A stretch of 64,000 nt of DNA from contig CAIIXF020000007.1 of NCBI GenBank assembly GCA_903813345.2, positions 35,186,538 through 35,250,537 on the forward strand, read 5' to 3'. Source of the DNA: Owenia fusiformis. Taxonomy: Eukaryota > Annelida > Polychaeta > Sabellida > Oweniidae. The notes under the pieces are model-generated. The model was given only the letters and a program-made list of their open reading frames with translations. It had not been told where the DNA came from and did not search any database. The first letter of the stretch is position 1. Each line of letters starts with the position of its first letter. Position numbers and translations under genes: made by a program. Shown here one piece after another: positions 1 through 10,900 of the stretch.

Positions 1-233
1 AAACGTTTTATTTTAATAATTACCCTCTTGGTTTCCTACAATAGATAGTTTTAATATTGTGCATATATCATGGTTTTAAAAATTGATTGTCAACTCAACA
101 AATTTTATCATGGCTATGTATATTGTGGATTCCCCATACAGATCCATTTACTTTTGAAACTGATATCAACCTACTAGGACCAAGTTATAGCTCGTATCGC
201 TGTCTGCCTTACAGTCGCGTCTTGTATTTTCAG
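1..233 (+). other. intron upstream of first visible receptor exon
   Basis: AT-rich sequence before the first receptor exon. By analogy with the downstream copy, a 43-nt signal-peptide exon ending in phase 1 should precede it. No ATG followed by a matching splice donor is present here, so that exon probably lies outside the window. The stretch ends in a good acceptor (TTGTATTTTCAG, up to 233). Confidence 0.6.
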
Positions 234-394
234 TATTTTCTCTCGTAATATCCGACGTGGATAGCTTGAAAGAAGAAGTCCCCTTATTCGAGCATCTGCT
301 TAAGCAGTACAAACCTACATCTCGCCCTGTCCTAGCACAAAACAATACAATAAATGTCACAATGGATCTAGCACTAAACCAACTGAGGGATCTG
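234..394 (+). CDS. copy 1 exon 2: signal peptide end and N-terminal helix
   Basis: 161-nt exon beginning in phase 1. It encodes the end of a hydrophobic leader and the N-terminal helix of the ligand-binding domain (LFEHLLKQY...RPVL), with two possible N-glycosylation sites, NNT and NVT. It ends CTG|gtaaga. The length is identical to 8147-8307 in copy 2, which fixes the acceptor choice. Confidence 0.85.
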
Positions 395-3300
395 GTAAGA
401 CTGTAAAATGATACAAAAAATAATTGCAACGAGCGAACTTTGTAAAAATCTTAAGAAATGAAGTTTGTCTGACAATTTGACTAATCAATTAGAATTTTAT
501 AATATTCATATAGTTTAGTTTAGTTTATTTTTGTGTCACTGATATTACAATATAAAATACATCTGGTAAGACTGTAAAATGATACAAAAAATAATTGCAA
601 CGAGCGAACTTTGTAAAAATCTTAAGAAATGAAGTTTGTCTGACAATTTGACTAATCAATTAGAATTTTATAATATTCATATAGTTTAGTTTAGTTTATT
701 TTTGTGTCACTGATATTACAATATAAAATACATAATAAAAACAATATTTTGTAACATCACCAGCCATCACTAATGAGACACAGTATACATTATATCTGAG
801 TGTCACCCATTACTACCCCCAATGGGCAGCTTGGGTAAACATTCATAACGACAGAGACATATAATGTCTCTGGTAAAGATTTAATGATAATGATTCAATG
901 ATATCAATTCACAACTCTGATTAATCAGTTTGGCATAAATAAGTAGTTCATGGAATCATATTGTCAATCATTACATTAAATACATATATTGCACCTCATG
1001 TGAGATGGATATTGCATAATAATACATATATTGCACTAAATGAGAGTAGCATGTTGCATATGGTCAAATATTACAATAAATACAAATATTGCAATAAATG
1101 TGAATTGTACAAGTATAATGCATATGGTCGAAGACAGATATTACAATAAATACATATATTGCACTAAATGTGAGTAGCATGTTGCATATGGTCAAACATT
1201 ACAATAAATATGAATATTGCACTAAATGTGAATTGTATAATGCATATGGTCGAAGACAAATAAATACATATATTGCACTAAATGTAAGATGCATTTTGCA
1301 TAATAAATACATATATTGCACTAAATGTGAGTTGCAAGTTGTCAAATAATGCAATAAACACATATACTGTATTGCACGAAATGTGATTTGCATGAGTGAA
1401 TAAATAAAACAAGAACCCCGTAGTGTAATATGCACCTCTGTATGTAGTAGTGATCGAGACCATCTTCCCCAAGGGCGATAGCTCAAAGCACTAAAGAGAG
1501 GCATCATAAAACCAAGGAGCTTAATCTGACTAGATACATTTTAAATAAATATTTTATAAAGGAAACTTAGGTGACATTCATACTCATTTAGTGATCATAG
1601 CCTATCAATATTAAGAGATCTCTTATTGCACATATTGTAAACTAAAGCTCCTAATGGTCTTTGGAGTGAAGTAAAACATTTAAAATATGGAACGCTTCAC
1701 GAATTTGCGTGTCATCGTTGCGCATATACAATGTGCACATGCTTATTATGTCAAAAAGGTAACATCTGTCCAAAAAGTTGGAAAAAGGAGGACAGGTTTT
1801 AGTCCAAGAACTACTCATACAAAACAGCAAGTTACTGTTTTGACATCTTTTAGATTAAAGACCATTGTTTTGTTTGGTCACATCAGTTTTGGCATGGTGG
1901 TAGAAACGTGACATCACCTAAATAGGTGGATCCATAATTTTCAATAATTGCTGCAACACGTACTTTGACGTTACGTTCTCCACAGTTCTCTAAAGGATGT
2001 CATGAAGGATGGATGTTATCTATTAGTAGTTTAACAGTTTGAGTTAATGTAGCACTTACTGTAAATCATGAAGTTTGTGGAATGAGCACAACATCCGTCA
2101 GTTTAGGTGATGTCATCCTTCTACCCTTATGCCCCAGTTTAACTCGAACAATCAAACATAACTTTCGTCTGTCCGAATATACATGAATCCCTCTCTACTT
2201 TGAGTCCATTGACATTGTAACACGATACAACATGACACAACACCACGACATTCATTGATTTAGGTGATCTCACCCGTCTCATACTTTGCCCAAGTTTGAC
2301 TAAGACTGGTAAATTCAAACAAAGTTTCGCCTGTTCTCTAAAAGATGTTTAAAGATATACACATGAGTTGAGTAGATACTCAGATATAGCTTTCTCGAAT
2401 AATTCACTTTTTGAGAATCACGTACGTCTTGTCTAAGATGTTCCTAATCCCAGGCTTGTGAATTTGATTAGAATATGTATTTCAATCGTTTGTGGTTTAC
2501 TTTTCAGAATGAACCTGACCAATATTTATTAGTGGTCGTCTGGTTTCGATACGTGAGTATACATTAAAAATACATGCGTTCCCTATTAGTTAAAAAGCCA
2601 ACATATTAGAGAGATTTTGCAACTCACTTATAGCATGTTTATTATTCGGTATAACGTCCTTAAGTGTATATTCTTATAAATGTTCGTATGTACGTTAGAA
2701 TATCACACTTATGGACGTATAGAGCTGCAAGAAATGACGACGTTATCAAACGCTTCATAAGTTATACGTTAGGAAAATAAACATGCTATAAGTGATTTGC
2801 GAAATCTCCATAACATTAGATGATCCTTCTTCCCGTTAATGGAACTATGCGACTAAATCAAAGTTTATGTTATACAGTTTGTTAAAGCTGATTTCCCTCT
2901 ACACAGATTTTACATGTCTCTGCTCTACATGAACAGAAGTAAGATATGTTTTCAGAAAAAACTTCAGTTCATTTCTAAATATCTTTCTTTGCTTCATTAT
3001 CGACTGCGAAAAAATGTATATCATCCCGGGCAAAAATGTTATTTGAGATATCAATCAATATCAATCAATATCATCATCTGCTGGTTAGTAACTATTTAGA
3101 ACGGAAGTGATTACATCATAATGTAGGAATAATAGTACAATAACGTCATTTCGAAGGGCAATATAGTCGGCCCTCGGTCCAATATTTCACTATATTGCCC
3201 GCAGAAATGAGGTTATTAGTATTATTACCACCGTTAATTACCAGGACTGAAACAGCAAGAAAATCTTACGCTCTGAATGATATCTAATTTCCCAGGGAAA

Positions 3301-6300
3301 ATTGCATGCCGGTCATAATTGCACACTTGACCGGCTATGGTAACCGCCACTATGACCTCACATATGGTCCAGGTCGATATAGTAAAATGAATGCCTTCTA
3401 AACTAGCACTAAAACCCCTAGAACTGGCCCGACAAGGTGGTAATAATATGGAAGGGAAAGGGTGAACATAACAATCAAAATAATCAGAGTCATCTTTGAA
3501 GACTAGTCTTATGAGACTAAACCATTAATCTATTTGTAAAAAGATACGTCAAGTTCAATATTGAACATCCACATTTGCACTTCGTTTTTCTTTTTTTTAA
3601 ATTCTCTGATCCGTCTCATAATTGTATACATATCTAGCTGTGACCGATTATAATTGTATACATCTCTAGCTGTGACCGATTGGGCAACTTTAAAATTGTA
3701 TACATCTCTAGATGTGACCGATTGGGCAACTTTATAATTGTAAAAATGTCTAGATTTGACCGATTGGGCAACTTTATAATTGTATACATCTCCAGATCTG
3801 ACCGATTGGGCAATTTTATAATTGTATACATCTCTAGATGTGACCGATTGGGCAACTTTATAATTGTATAAATCTCTTGATGTGACTGATTGGGCAACTT
3901 TATAATTGTATAAATCTCTCGTAGTGACCGATTGGGCAACTTCATAATTGTATACATCTCTAGGTGTGACTGATTGGGCAACTTTATAATTGTATACATC
4001 TCTAGATGTGACCGATTTGGCAATTTTATAATTATAAACATCTCTTGATATGACCGATTGGGCAACTTCATAATTGTATACATCTCTAGATGTGACAGAT
4101 TGGGCAACTTTATAATTGTATACATCTCTAGATGTGACAGATTGGGAAATTTTATAATTGTATACATCTCTAGATGTGACCGATTGGGCAACTTTATAAT
4201 TGTATACATCTCTAGATGTGACCGATTGGGCAACTTTATAATTGTATACATCTCTAGATGTAATGATATTGCAGTTTCACTCTAGGTATGAACACATCCA
4301 ATTTCATCAAACATGTAACTGTCAAAAACCTCTTATAATCTAATGGACAATTTATACCTTATATCAACAGTAAATGATTAATCATATGTACTATGAACAT
4401 TTTAGGATTGTCTCGAGGTCACATTCCTTTTGAGACTCCATCACAGACTAACCATAATTTCATTGCTCGCAAACCTTACACTAGCTTCCCAAACACTTAC
4501 TTTTAGTAAGTGTTGTATGCAGTCAGATATTTCTTCTTGCAAGGTGAAATTAGATAATGTTTTTTCTACTTAGGTGTGTTATTATCCCCTGCACTGATTT
4601 TATTGCGTTCATCTGACTTTGATTGTTCGAAAGATTTATTTATCAATTTAACGTATAAGTGATGATAAACTAAAACAGATCCATTACATTCAATAAATTG
4701 GGGTCGAGATAACCCGAGTATCAAAGGCCGCCATGCAACGTTTGAAGTTATCGTTTATTCATTCATAATTTTATTAAAAATTGACTTTTGAAAAATGTTC
4801 CGATCTTTTAACTTAACAAATATTTGAATTTCCCGCCAAAGCAAAACGTTTTTTGATGATCAAATACATTTTTTCACAATTAATTAATTCGTTTTTCTTT
4901 AGTTTTTGAATATGATTAATTTTAAAATACGCACCTTTGTTGTTGTCTTACTTATCTCGAAAATAAATATTTATCATGTTTTGAATATTTTTCTACCATT
5001 GGTATGAGTGAAAACTGCTTTGGTAATTATCATTTCTATATGTGACTTTGAATCTGTTATAGCACCAAAATAGTGCCAAAAGGGGAAAAAACAAAGAGAA
5101 CTGCAAAACAAATTCTGGGCAACAACTCAAAACGTCTTTAGGCGCGTGACATTAGCCTTCCTTTTTGCCCCCTTTGTCACTTTTGCATGCTTATTTTTCA
5201 GTGGTGGATTGATGAACATCTCACATGGGATCCCAATGAATGGAGTAACATTACCGAACTTCGGTTTCACAGAGATGAAATTTGGAAACCCGACATAATG
5301 ATATATAATCAGTAAATATGCTTTTCTAGTTGATCAAAACTTCAATTGCAAAGTCATTACATGTAACAAGGGAGTATAGATAGAATGGTTTATAATTGAA
5401 TATAAGGTACATAAACAAACAAAACGTGAACTGTTTATATTTTGTCTTCGTGAAAAGTCTACATTATAAATAGAGTATTCTTGTGATTTTAGTGCAGATG
5501 AAGAACGCCATTCTGCAGAGGTTCTAGGAGAGTATTTTATCAACGTATACAGTAATGGTAGTGTCTATTGGCCTGTCCCCGCAATGATAAAAACCACATG
5601 TAAAGTTGACGTAACGTACTACCCCTTTGACACACAGAGGTGTCCAATCAAATTTGGCTCTTGGAGCTACCATGGGTTTCACCTTGATTTGCATCCTAAG
5701 AATGACACAGGAGATCTAACGAATTTCATTTCGCATGGCGAATGGAAAATTTTAGAATTTCCCGCTGTTAGGACATCTTTACTTTACGGTTGTTGTGATG
5801 AACCATACATTGATGTCACGTACACCGTTGTCATGCAACGCAAACCTATGTTTTACATCTTTAATCTGATGTTACCCTGTGTCCTGTTGATGGGGGTTGC
5901 CATGCTGGTGTTTTATTTGCCATCAGAGTCCGGAGAAAAGGTGTCACTAGCAGTTACGTTGCTGTTATCCATGACTGTGTTTTTGCTGGTAATAGCGGAG
6001 AATATGCCTCCTACATCAGATGTCATACCATTAATAGGTTTGCCCCTTTGCTATTTCATTCGGGTCTGTTCATGGCGTTTCTATGAAGAATTCGTTCCGT
6101 TCTAATTATGTCAAAACCAAAACCAGCTTGACTAACAAAACAACCTTTTTTGGGGTTGTCGAGTTGGCCGGCTTGAGCGCCGGCACGTTCAGGCTAGGCG
6201 ATTGGGCGCCGTAACCACGAGGTTGCGAGTTCGAGACGCGTGTGCTCCTTGTGTTTATTCATTGATAAATAATGACATACCTTCATCCGGACACCGTTTA

Positions 6301-7157
6301 CTAATTATAGTATAATTTGTCTCCCTCTAGGTCAATTCTTTGGTGCTACGATCGTCATACTTGGATTATCTACCGTTCTAACGGTGATACAATTGAATAT
6401 ACACTTTAATGGCGAGCATGGGTTAAAGGTGCCAACAGCCGTGCGGAAGATCGTACTGGTCTACATGGCTAAACCAGTCGGTATGAGACGCTTAGTTGCT
6501 TTCCACCTTGAAAGACTGAAGGTAAGCGATTCTGAATACTGAGTATTCTGAGTATTAGTCAATTATTTTATATATAACATTTTATGATTTAAATGGTGTA
6601 TTGTTTACTGTCATTTCTGTAAGATTTATTTCTCTGTTTAGGCATATGATGAAGTAGATGAGGATATCAGACAGAGCATCTGTGATTTACAAGGGCCAGA
6701 TATCATGCAACTTTACAACACCAGAACAAAGGTGCAAAAAATTGAATCCCTGTCAGGTAACTTGTCTCCGTTACCTATGTCAACGATGGGTACTACGTCC
6801 CGTGCGTTGACGCCCAGTTTCGGATCAGTAAGGTCAAAGTCACCAGGTGATAACCGTTATGGTGCTAGGTCGCCATTTGAACCGTCGATGCAAAATAATG
6901 TTGTCACTGGGCAAACCAATTCGATTCTTTTGGACATTCTGCGAAACATGGAAGAGATGAACAACTTTCTTAGTAATGAAAAGGAAGAAAAAGAAACAAG
7001 AGGTTTACACAAGCACGAATGGCAACTGGTTGCTATGGTAATGGACAGGTATCTGTTGATAGGAATGGTTGTATTGACTCTCGTCACGATTCTTGCGATT
7101 TTTCTGGGACCGCAGGATTATTCGAAGGGGATTTACTGGGAAGAAATAACTTCATGA
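234..7157 (+). CDS. nicotinic acetylcholine receptor-like subunit, alpha type (copy 1, 5' incomplete)
   Basis: A Cys-loop ligand-gated cation channel subunit, expected to assemble as a pentamer in the plasma membrane and open on acetylcholine or a related ligand. Exons are 234-394, 2508-2552, 5202-5311, 5493-6037, 6331-6521 and 6642-7157, all with GT-AG borders and keeping frame. The 45-bp and 110-bp exons are typical of the family. Visible features are the 13-residue Cys-loop (CKVDVTYYPFDTQRC), loop A IYN, loop B GSWSY, loop C YGCCDEPY with the vicinal cysteines that define alpha subunits, and the complementary-face Trp (RYWW). There are four membrane segments; TM2 has Glu at -1', Leu at 9' and Glu at 20', which predicts cation selectivity. 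Its introns are much larger than those of copy 2 because repeats have inserted. The signal-peptide exon is missing at the window edge. The exact ligand and the subfamily (alpha7/9-like or a lophotrochozoan-specific clade) cannot be settled by eye. Confidence 0.93.
391..732. repeat. perfect 171-bp tandem duplication spanning a splice donor
   Basis: The 171 bases from 391 are repeated immediately from 562 with no difference that I can see. The duplicated unit starts at TCTGgtaaga, the last exonic bases plus the 5' splice site of copy 1 exon 2, so intron 2 holds a second donor 171 bp downstream. It is either a very recent duplication or an assembly artefact. Confidence 0.9.
851..871. repeat. short palindrome with CAGAGACAT arms
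   Basis: CAGAGACAT and ATGTCTCTG face each other around TAA. The CAGAGACATATAA arm recurs in a longer hairpin at 50536-50580, so both may be marks of a small interspersed repeat. Confidence 0.4.
960..1405. repeat. degenerate minisatellite in intron 2 of copy 1
   Basis: The motif ATACATATATTGCACTAAAT recurs about seven times with drift, alternating with GCATATGGTC-containing blocks. Two adjacent blocks of about 112 bp (near 1024-1137 and 1150-1260) look like a higher-order unit. Small ORFs on both strands here are by-products of the repeat. Confidence 0.65.
1406..2507 (+). other. intron 2 remainder, degraded repeats
   Basis: No coding exon is visible. Stretches near 2095-2210 and 2255-2350 resemble one another (TTTAGGTGAT followed by CCCAGTTTRACT-like sequence). 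GACATCACCTAAAT near 1911 is the inverse of TTTAGGTGATGTCA near 2105. These look like worn interspersed repeats. Confidence 0.4.
2508..2552 (+). CDS. copy 1 exon 3: 45-bp binding-domain exon
   Basis: Encodes NEPDQYLLVVVWFRY between TTTTCAG and gtgagt. A 45-bp exon at this place is a hallmark of nAChR genes. The segment is strand beta1 leading to the loop D tryptophan. Confidence 0.9.
2611..2808. mobile_element. 198-bp MITE with 33-bp inverted repeats
   Basis: The left end GAGATTTTGCAACTCACTTA and the right end read in reverse (GAGATTTCGCAAATCACTTA) match over about 33 bp with two differences. The interior is also weakly self-complementary. It has no coding capacity and lies in intron 3 of copy 1. 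No clear target duplication was found, so the superfamily is unknown. Confidence 0.7.
3128..3226. mobile_element. 99-bp hairpin element
   Basis: AATAATAGTACAATAACGTC at the left and its near-complement at the right (AATAATACTAATAACCTCAT in reverse) form a stem of about 38 bp around a GGGCAATATAG core. A related sequence sits at 54914-55015, so this is a family rather than a chance fold. Confidence 0.65.
3619..4262. repeat. 42-bp minisatellite, about 15 copies
   Basis: The unit is roughly CATCTCTAGATGTGACCGAT followed by TGGGCAACTTTATAATTGTATA. Because 42 is a multiple of three, frames stay open on both strands; the minus strand gives a 205-codon run of a 14-residue repeat (MYTIIKLPNRSHLE). 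It lies within intron 3 of copy 1, and I read it as noncoding satellite. The first unit is shortened by about 13 bp. Confidence 0.9.
4263..5201 (+). other. intron 3 remainder
   Basis: AT-rich intron sequence. I see no exon, repeat or RNA gene. It ends in the acceptor TTATTTTTCAG. Confidence 0.6.
5202..5311 (+). CDS. copy 1 exon 4: 110-bp exon with loop A
   Basis: Encodes WWIDEHLTWDPNEWSNITEL through IWKPDIMIYNH. It carries the loop D Trp, the conserved W-x-P-D motif and the loop A Tyr, plus an NIT glycosylation site. A 110-bp exon here is characteristic of nAChR genes. Confidence 0.92.
5493..6037 (+). CDS. copy 1 exon 5: Cys-loop, loops B and C, TM1-TM2
   Basis: 545-nt exon encoding the Cys-loop, loop B GSWSY, loop C YGCCDEPY, TM1 (FYIFNLMLPCVLLMGVAMLV) and the pore helix TM2 with its EKVSLAVTLLLSMTV core. 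It ends in phase 1 (ATAG|gtttgc). Twelve bases longer than its counterpart in copy 2. Confidence 0.93.
6151..6248 (+). mobile_element. tRNA-derived SINE-like sequence
   Basis: GC-rich block within an intron with an A-box-like GTTGTCGAGTTGG and a B-box-like GGTTGCGAGTTCGAGAC about 60 bp apart, as in RNA polymerase III promoters. No clean acceptor stem or tRNA cloverleaf is evident, so a SINE head is more likely than a tRNA gene. Confidence 0.5.
6331..6521 (+). CDS. copy 1 exon 6: TM3 and start of cytoplasmic loop
   Basis: 191-nt exon encoding TM3 (FFGATIVILGLSTVLTVIQL) and KIVLVYMAKPVGMRR. Ends AAG|gtaagc in phase 0. About 87% identical in protein to copy 2. Confidence 0.92.
6642..7157 (+). 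CDS. copy 1 exon 7: cytoplasmic loop, TM4, stop
   Basis: 516-nt terminal exon. It encodes a Ser/Pro-rich intracellular loop, the amphipathic helix before TM4 (KHEWQLVAMVMDRY), TM4 (YLLIGMVVLTLVTILAIFLG) and a short tail ending WEEITS. Same length as the last exon of copy 2 and about 91% identical in protein. Confidence 0.93.
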   Translation, partial: AYDEVDEDIRQSICDLQGPDIMQLYNTRTKVQKIESLSGNLSPLPMSTMGTTSRALTPSFGSVRSKSPGDNRYGARSPFEPSMQNNVVTGQTNSILLDILRNMEEMNNFLSNEKEEKETRGLHKHEWQLVAMVMDRYLLIGMVVLTLVTILAIFLGPQDYSKGIYWEEITS

Positions 7158-7930
7158 TTGATACAGATGTCCCCGCACAATGATGGCAAGTCAGTTCAAC
7201 AGAGAAGAAAATCAGTTTTACAGGGCTATCCCTGAGCAAGAACATAGTAGTGCACCTGAATGTATTTCCCACACCTGTTTAAACTAGAGCTGCTTATACG
7301 TATTTCCCTGTTACATTGTTTTGTATTAACTTTAAAACACTAAAAATCAAAATATATTTATTGTACTGTAGTATGATGATTTACTTTTGTGCTGTTATGA
7401 AAACAACAGTCCATCAATGTCTTTATATCAGCATCAACATATCATTGAAAAATTAAATATTGCATCAGGTATCGTAAAAAGATCCTAAATAAATAACCAA
7501 TACTCATCATTGCCACGCCTCATGCCATTTTATTCAAGTCTGGACCACTGTTTATTTTTGTATTTTATATATCGAAGCCTTTGAATTATATGTAACACCA
7601 AAACGATGTAAATTGGTATATGGACAAAGCATTTGTCACAAAAATATTGAAATGGATTTAGCCGAAGGTGTACATAATTTGTACATTAGGCTATTAACCC
7701 ATGTCATTTCTCGTTATAAATTGTTCCATCAACATAATTCGATTATGTGCAGTGCAGACTTGACCAAATAGTGTCATTTGAAGTATAGCCCAATATAGAG
7801 ATGATACATATGGTCATATCCTGACAAATTATAATGACAAATCCTATATGGGGTGTGGATGCGCTAATAGATGCAGATCCAGACTATTGTTGATGCTTGA
7901 CGAGAAAATAAGAGTAAAACAAGAAGAGAA
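7158..7930 (+). other. 3' UTR of copy 1 and spacer to copy 2
   Basis: Homology to the copy 2 3' UTR continues for about 60 bp after the stop (TGATACAGATGTC, GATGGCAAGT) and then fades. The rest is AT-rich spacer that must also hold the promoter of copy 2; no TATA box was convincing. Confidence 0.5.
7488..7493 (+). terminator. poly(A) signal AATAAA, copy 1
   Basis: The first canonical AATAAA after the stop, about 330 nt downstream, followed by T-rich sequence near 7550. It is the probable 3' end signal for copy 1. Confidence 0.5.
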
Positions 7931-7973
7931 ATGATTACTCTTAATAAACGGTCATTTCTTATGGGACTTATTG
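7931..7973 (+). CDS. copy 2 exon 1: start codon and signal peptide
   Basis: 43-nt exon encoding MITLNKRSFLMGLIG up to ATTG|gtaagt. The phase-1 donor joins 8147 to give a hydrophobic leader (FLMGLIGMVLGSLG). Only this start keeps the 161-nt second exon in frame and provides a signal peptide. Confidence 0.8.
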
Positions 7974-10900
7974 GTAAGTTTTGTTTTATTCAATATTACA
8001 TTATAGAATACTTCTAAAAGCATTAAACAATTTTTAATGTAATAATTATATATATTATATATATTCTAATGATGTGTTTCTGAAATACCTCAATTATATA
8101 TCAAAGGTATAGTATAACAATTAAGCCTTTAATCTCGTTTTGTAAGGCATGGTCCTAGGGTCACTAGGGGTAAATAGCTTAAAGGAGGAGATGCCACTGT
8201 TTCACCACTTACTGAAGGAATACAAAGCTACGTCACGGCCAGTTCTTGCACAGACAACAGCAATAAATGTAACCATGGATTTAGCTCTAAACCAACTGAG
8301 GGACTTGGTAAGATATCAACATGAACATAGATTTTTTCTTCATTTGAAAGTGCTAAAATGATTCTTGGCCGATTACCCGATACCTTATTATCCAATCGAA
8401 CGTCGTTCTAGAGGGATATAGAAAAGTCATTCGTCTGTCCGTTCGTTCATGTGTCCAGACAGTAACTCAAATACCGATTGACGGATTTGGTTCAAATTTT
8501 AAAGGCTTGTGCCGACGGACAAAGAAGGTGCAGTGCGCAAGAAAATGAATACCAGTGGACTGACTTTGTTCAATTTTACATGCTGATGCCTAGGGACAAA
8601 GTAAATCTGCTTAAGAATTTTCCAAGATAATCGCTTAATTTCTAAATGGTCGCCATTTTTCTCAAAAATGCAACATTCTCTATCTTGTATGAGTACAAGT
8701 TTATGAATACTATATACTAATTCACTATATTTTTGATGATACGCATATTTTTATACAAAGGACTCGTATGTTATGAGAATTGGTTATGACTTGGGAAAGA
8801 ATGAAATGCCCCTTAGTGTTATGGTCTGAAATTGTGATAATGGTATTTGAATGGTGAGGGAGGGGTATTAGACATTGTTTCTTTTCACGTAAGATTATGG
8901 TTTTGGATAGTTGGGGTTAGCTTTTCTTATGACTTCTGTCAGATGTTTATTTTGGGGTACATTATAATGTAAGAGGTGAGGTTAATTAACGTGACAATGA
9001 ATTTAAATAACAACCGAATTGGGAGTATATATTATATAAACGTCCCTGTATGGGTAGCAGTGTAAGATTGTCCATTCTTGGTGTCCATCGACAAATTATC
9101 ATGTTACTGTTTTATGTATTTTTCACTTCAGAATGAGCCTGATCAGTACTTGATGGCGGGTGTCTGGTTTCGATATGTGAGTATACATAAATAGTGGTCG
9201 ATGCAATGTATAAAACTCTTAGTTAGTATTCATCATCCGTGACCAAGGCATAGAAACATAGTTTCTCTAATTGCTGTTTTGAATCAATATCAAAACAATA
9301 CCTTGTGAAATATGTACTCAAAAATAAAAAAACTCGAGCAAGTCGAACCATTAAAACCAGTATATTTCCTTAACTTCATTTCTGACCACTTTTGATATTG
9401 ATTATAAATATTCATGATCATGACATATATGAGAAATTGCCATGGTCATATGTTTCTTTTCGTTGTTTCATATCACATCGGCCAAAATTATTCATCATCT
9501 ATTCCTATCATATACAATTTATAAGAAATTAGTTTTTGACATTGTAACTTGGATCTATTAAGTTGGTGTTTTAGTGGTGGATTGATGAACATCTTACATG
9601 GGATCCTGAGGAGTGGAGTAACATTACTGAACTTCGGTTTCTCAAAGATGAAATCTGGAATCCAGATATACTGATATTTAACCAGTATGTATTCATACGA
9701 TATATCATTCGAAGTAAAGTGAATCAATTTTTTCAAATTAGAAAATATTACGAAAAATGGCACAACCAAATGCTATTTTAAAAACCCCAGTCTTCGCTGA
9801 ACAGGCTCAACAAGTCCATGGTATATACAATGGTAATCCATGTAATCAAAACACGATTAGTTGGCCTAGTTGCATCTCTTGTGTATTTGTGTATTTTAGT
9901 GCAGATGAAGAACGCCTTGCTAGTGAAGTCTTAGGAAACTACACAATCTACGTGTACAGTGATGGTCGTGCCTTTTGGCCTGTCCCCGCCATGATAAAAA
10001 CCACGTGCAAAGTTGATGTCACATACTACCCTTTCGACACACAGAGGTGTCCAATCAAATTTGGCTCAGGAAGCTATCACGAGTTTCACCTTGATATTTA
10101 TCCGAAGAGCTGTACTGGGGATATCAAATCTTTTGTCAACCATGGCGAATGGAAAATCTTAGAAATGCCTGCAATAAGAAAATCTTTGAATAAAGAACCA
10201 TACGTTGAGGTAACGTACACAGTTGTTATGCGACGCAAGCCTATGTTTTACATCTTGAATCTGATGTTGCCTTGTATTGTTTTGGTGGGTATGGCCTTGC
10301 TGGTCTTCTACTTGCCACCAGAGTCGCAGGAAAAGGTGTCGCTTTCAGGAACGTTGCTGTTATCGATGACAGTGTTTCTGTTAGTAATAGCAGAAAACAT
10401 GCCTCCTACATCAGACGTCATACCTCTTATAGGTGGGTTTCTTTTTACATTTGAAGTTTTCCATATGGAAAAATAAAGTTGAATATCGCGCCGTTACCCC
10501 TTTCAAAATTTACGGATATCGTGTAGCTTAGAGACTTTTGATATGGTAAAAATGAGAAATGAAAATCCTCTTTTAGGAAAATAAGTCCAAAACTATTTTT
10601 AAACCACAAGTCTTCACTCATTCTCCATTTCACATCTAGTATTTTGTCGCTCTAGTAAACCATTAACAGCAGCATGTTCATCATGAAAAATGATATGAAT
10701 GAAATATTCATTTTTCTCTCAAGGTCTGTTCTTTGGTGCTTCGATCGTCATAGTTGGATTGTCGACCATATTAACAGTTATGCAACTGAACATTCACTTC
10801 TATGGAGTGCATGGGTTAAAGGTACCCTCAGCAGTGCGGAAGATCGTACTGGTATACATGGCTAAACCAGTCGGTATGAGACGCTTAGTTGCTTTCCATC

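Noticed and set aside
166-429. Minus-strand ORF of 87 codons
   Set aside because: It is the antisense shadow of copy 1 exon 2.
3634-4251. 205-codon minus-strand ORF
   Set aside because: It is the 42-bp minisatellite read in an open frame; the opposite strand is equally open and it lies in a receptor intron.
9757-9899. Alternative start of copy 2 at an ATG within the intron
   Set aside because: The intron is open in frame by chance; the segment has no counterpart in copy 1 and would remove the signal peptide and the first 120 residues.
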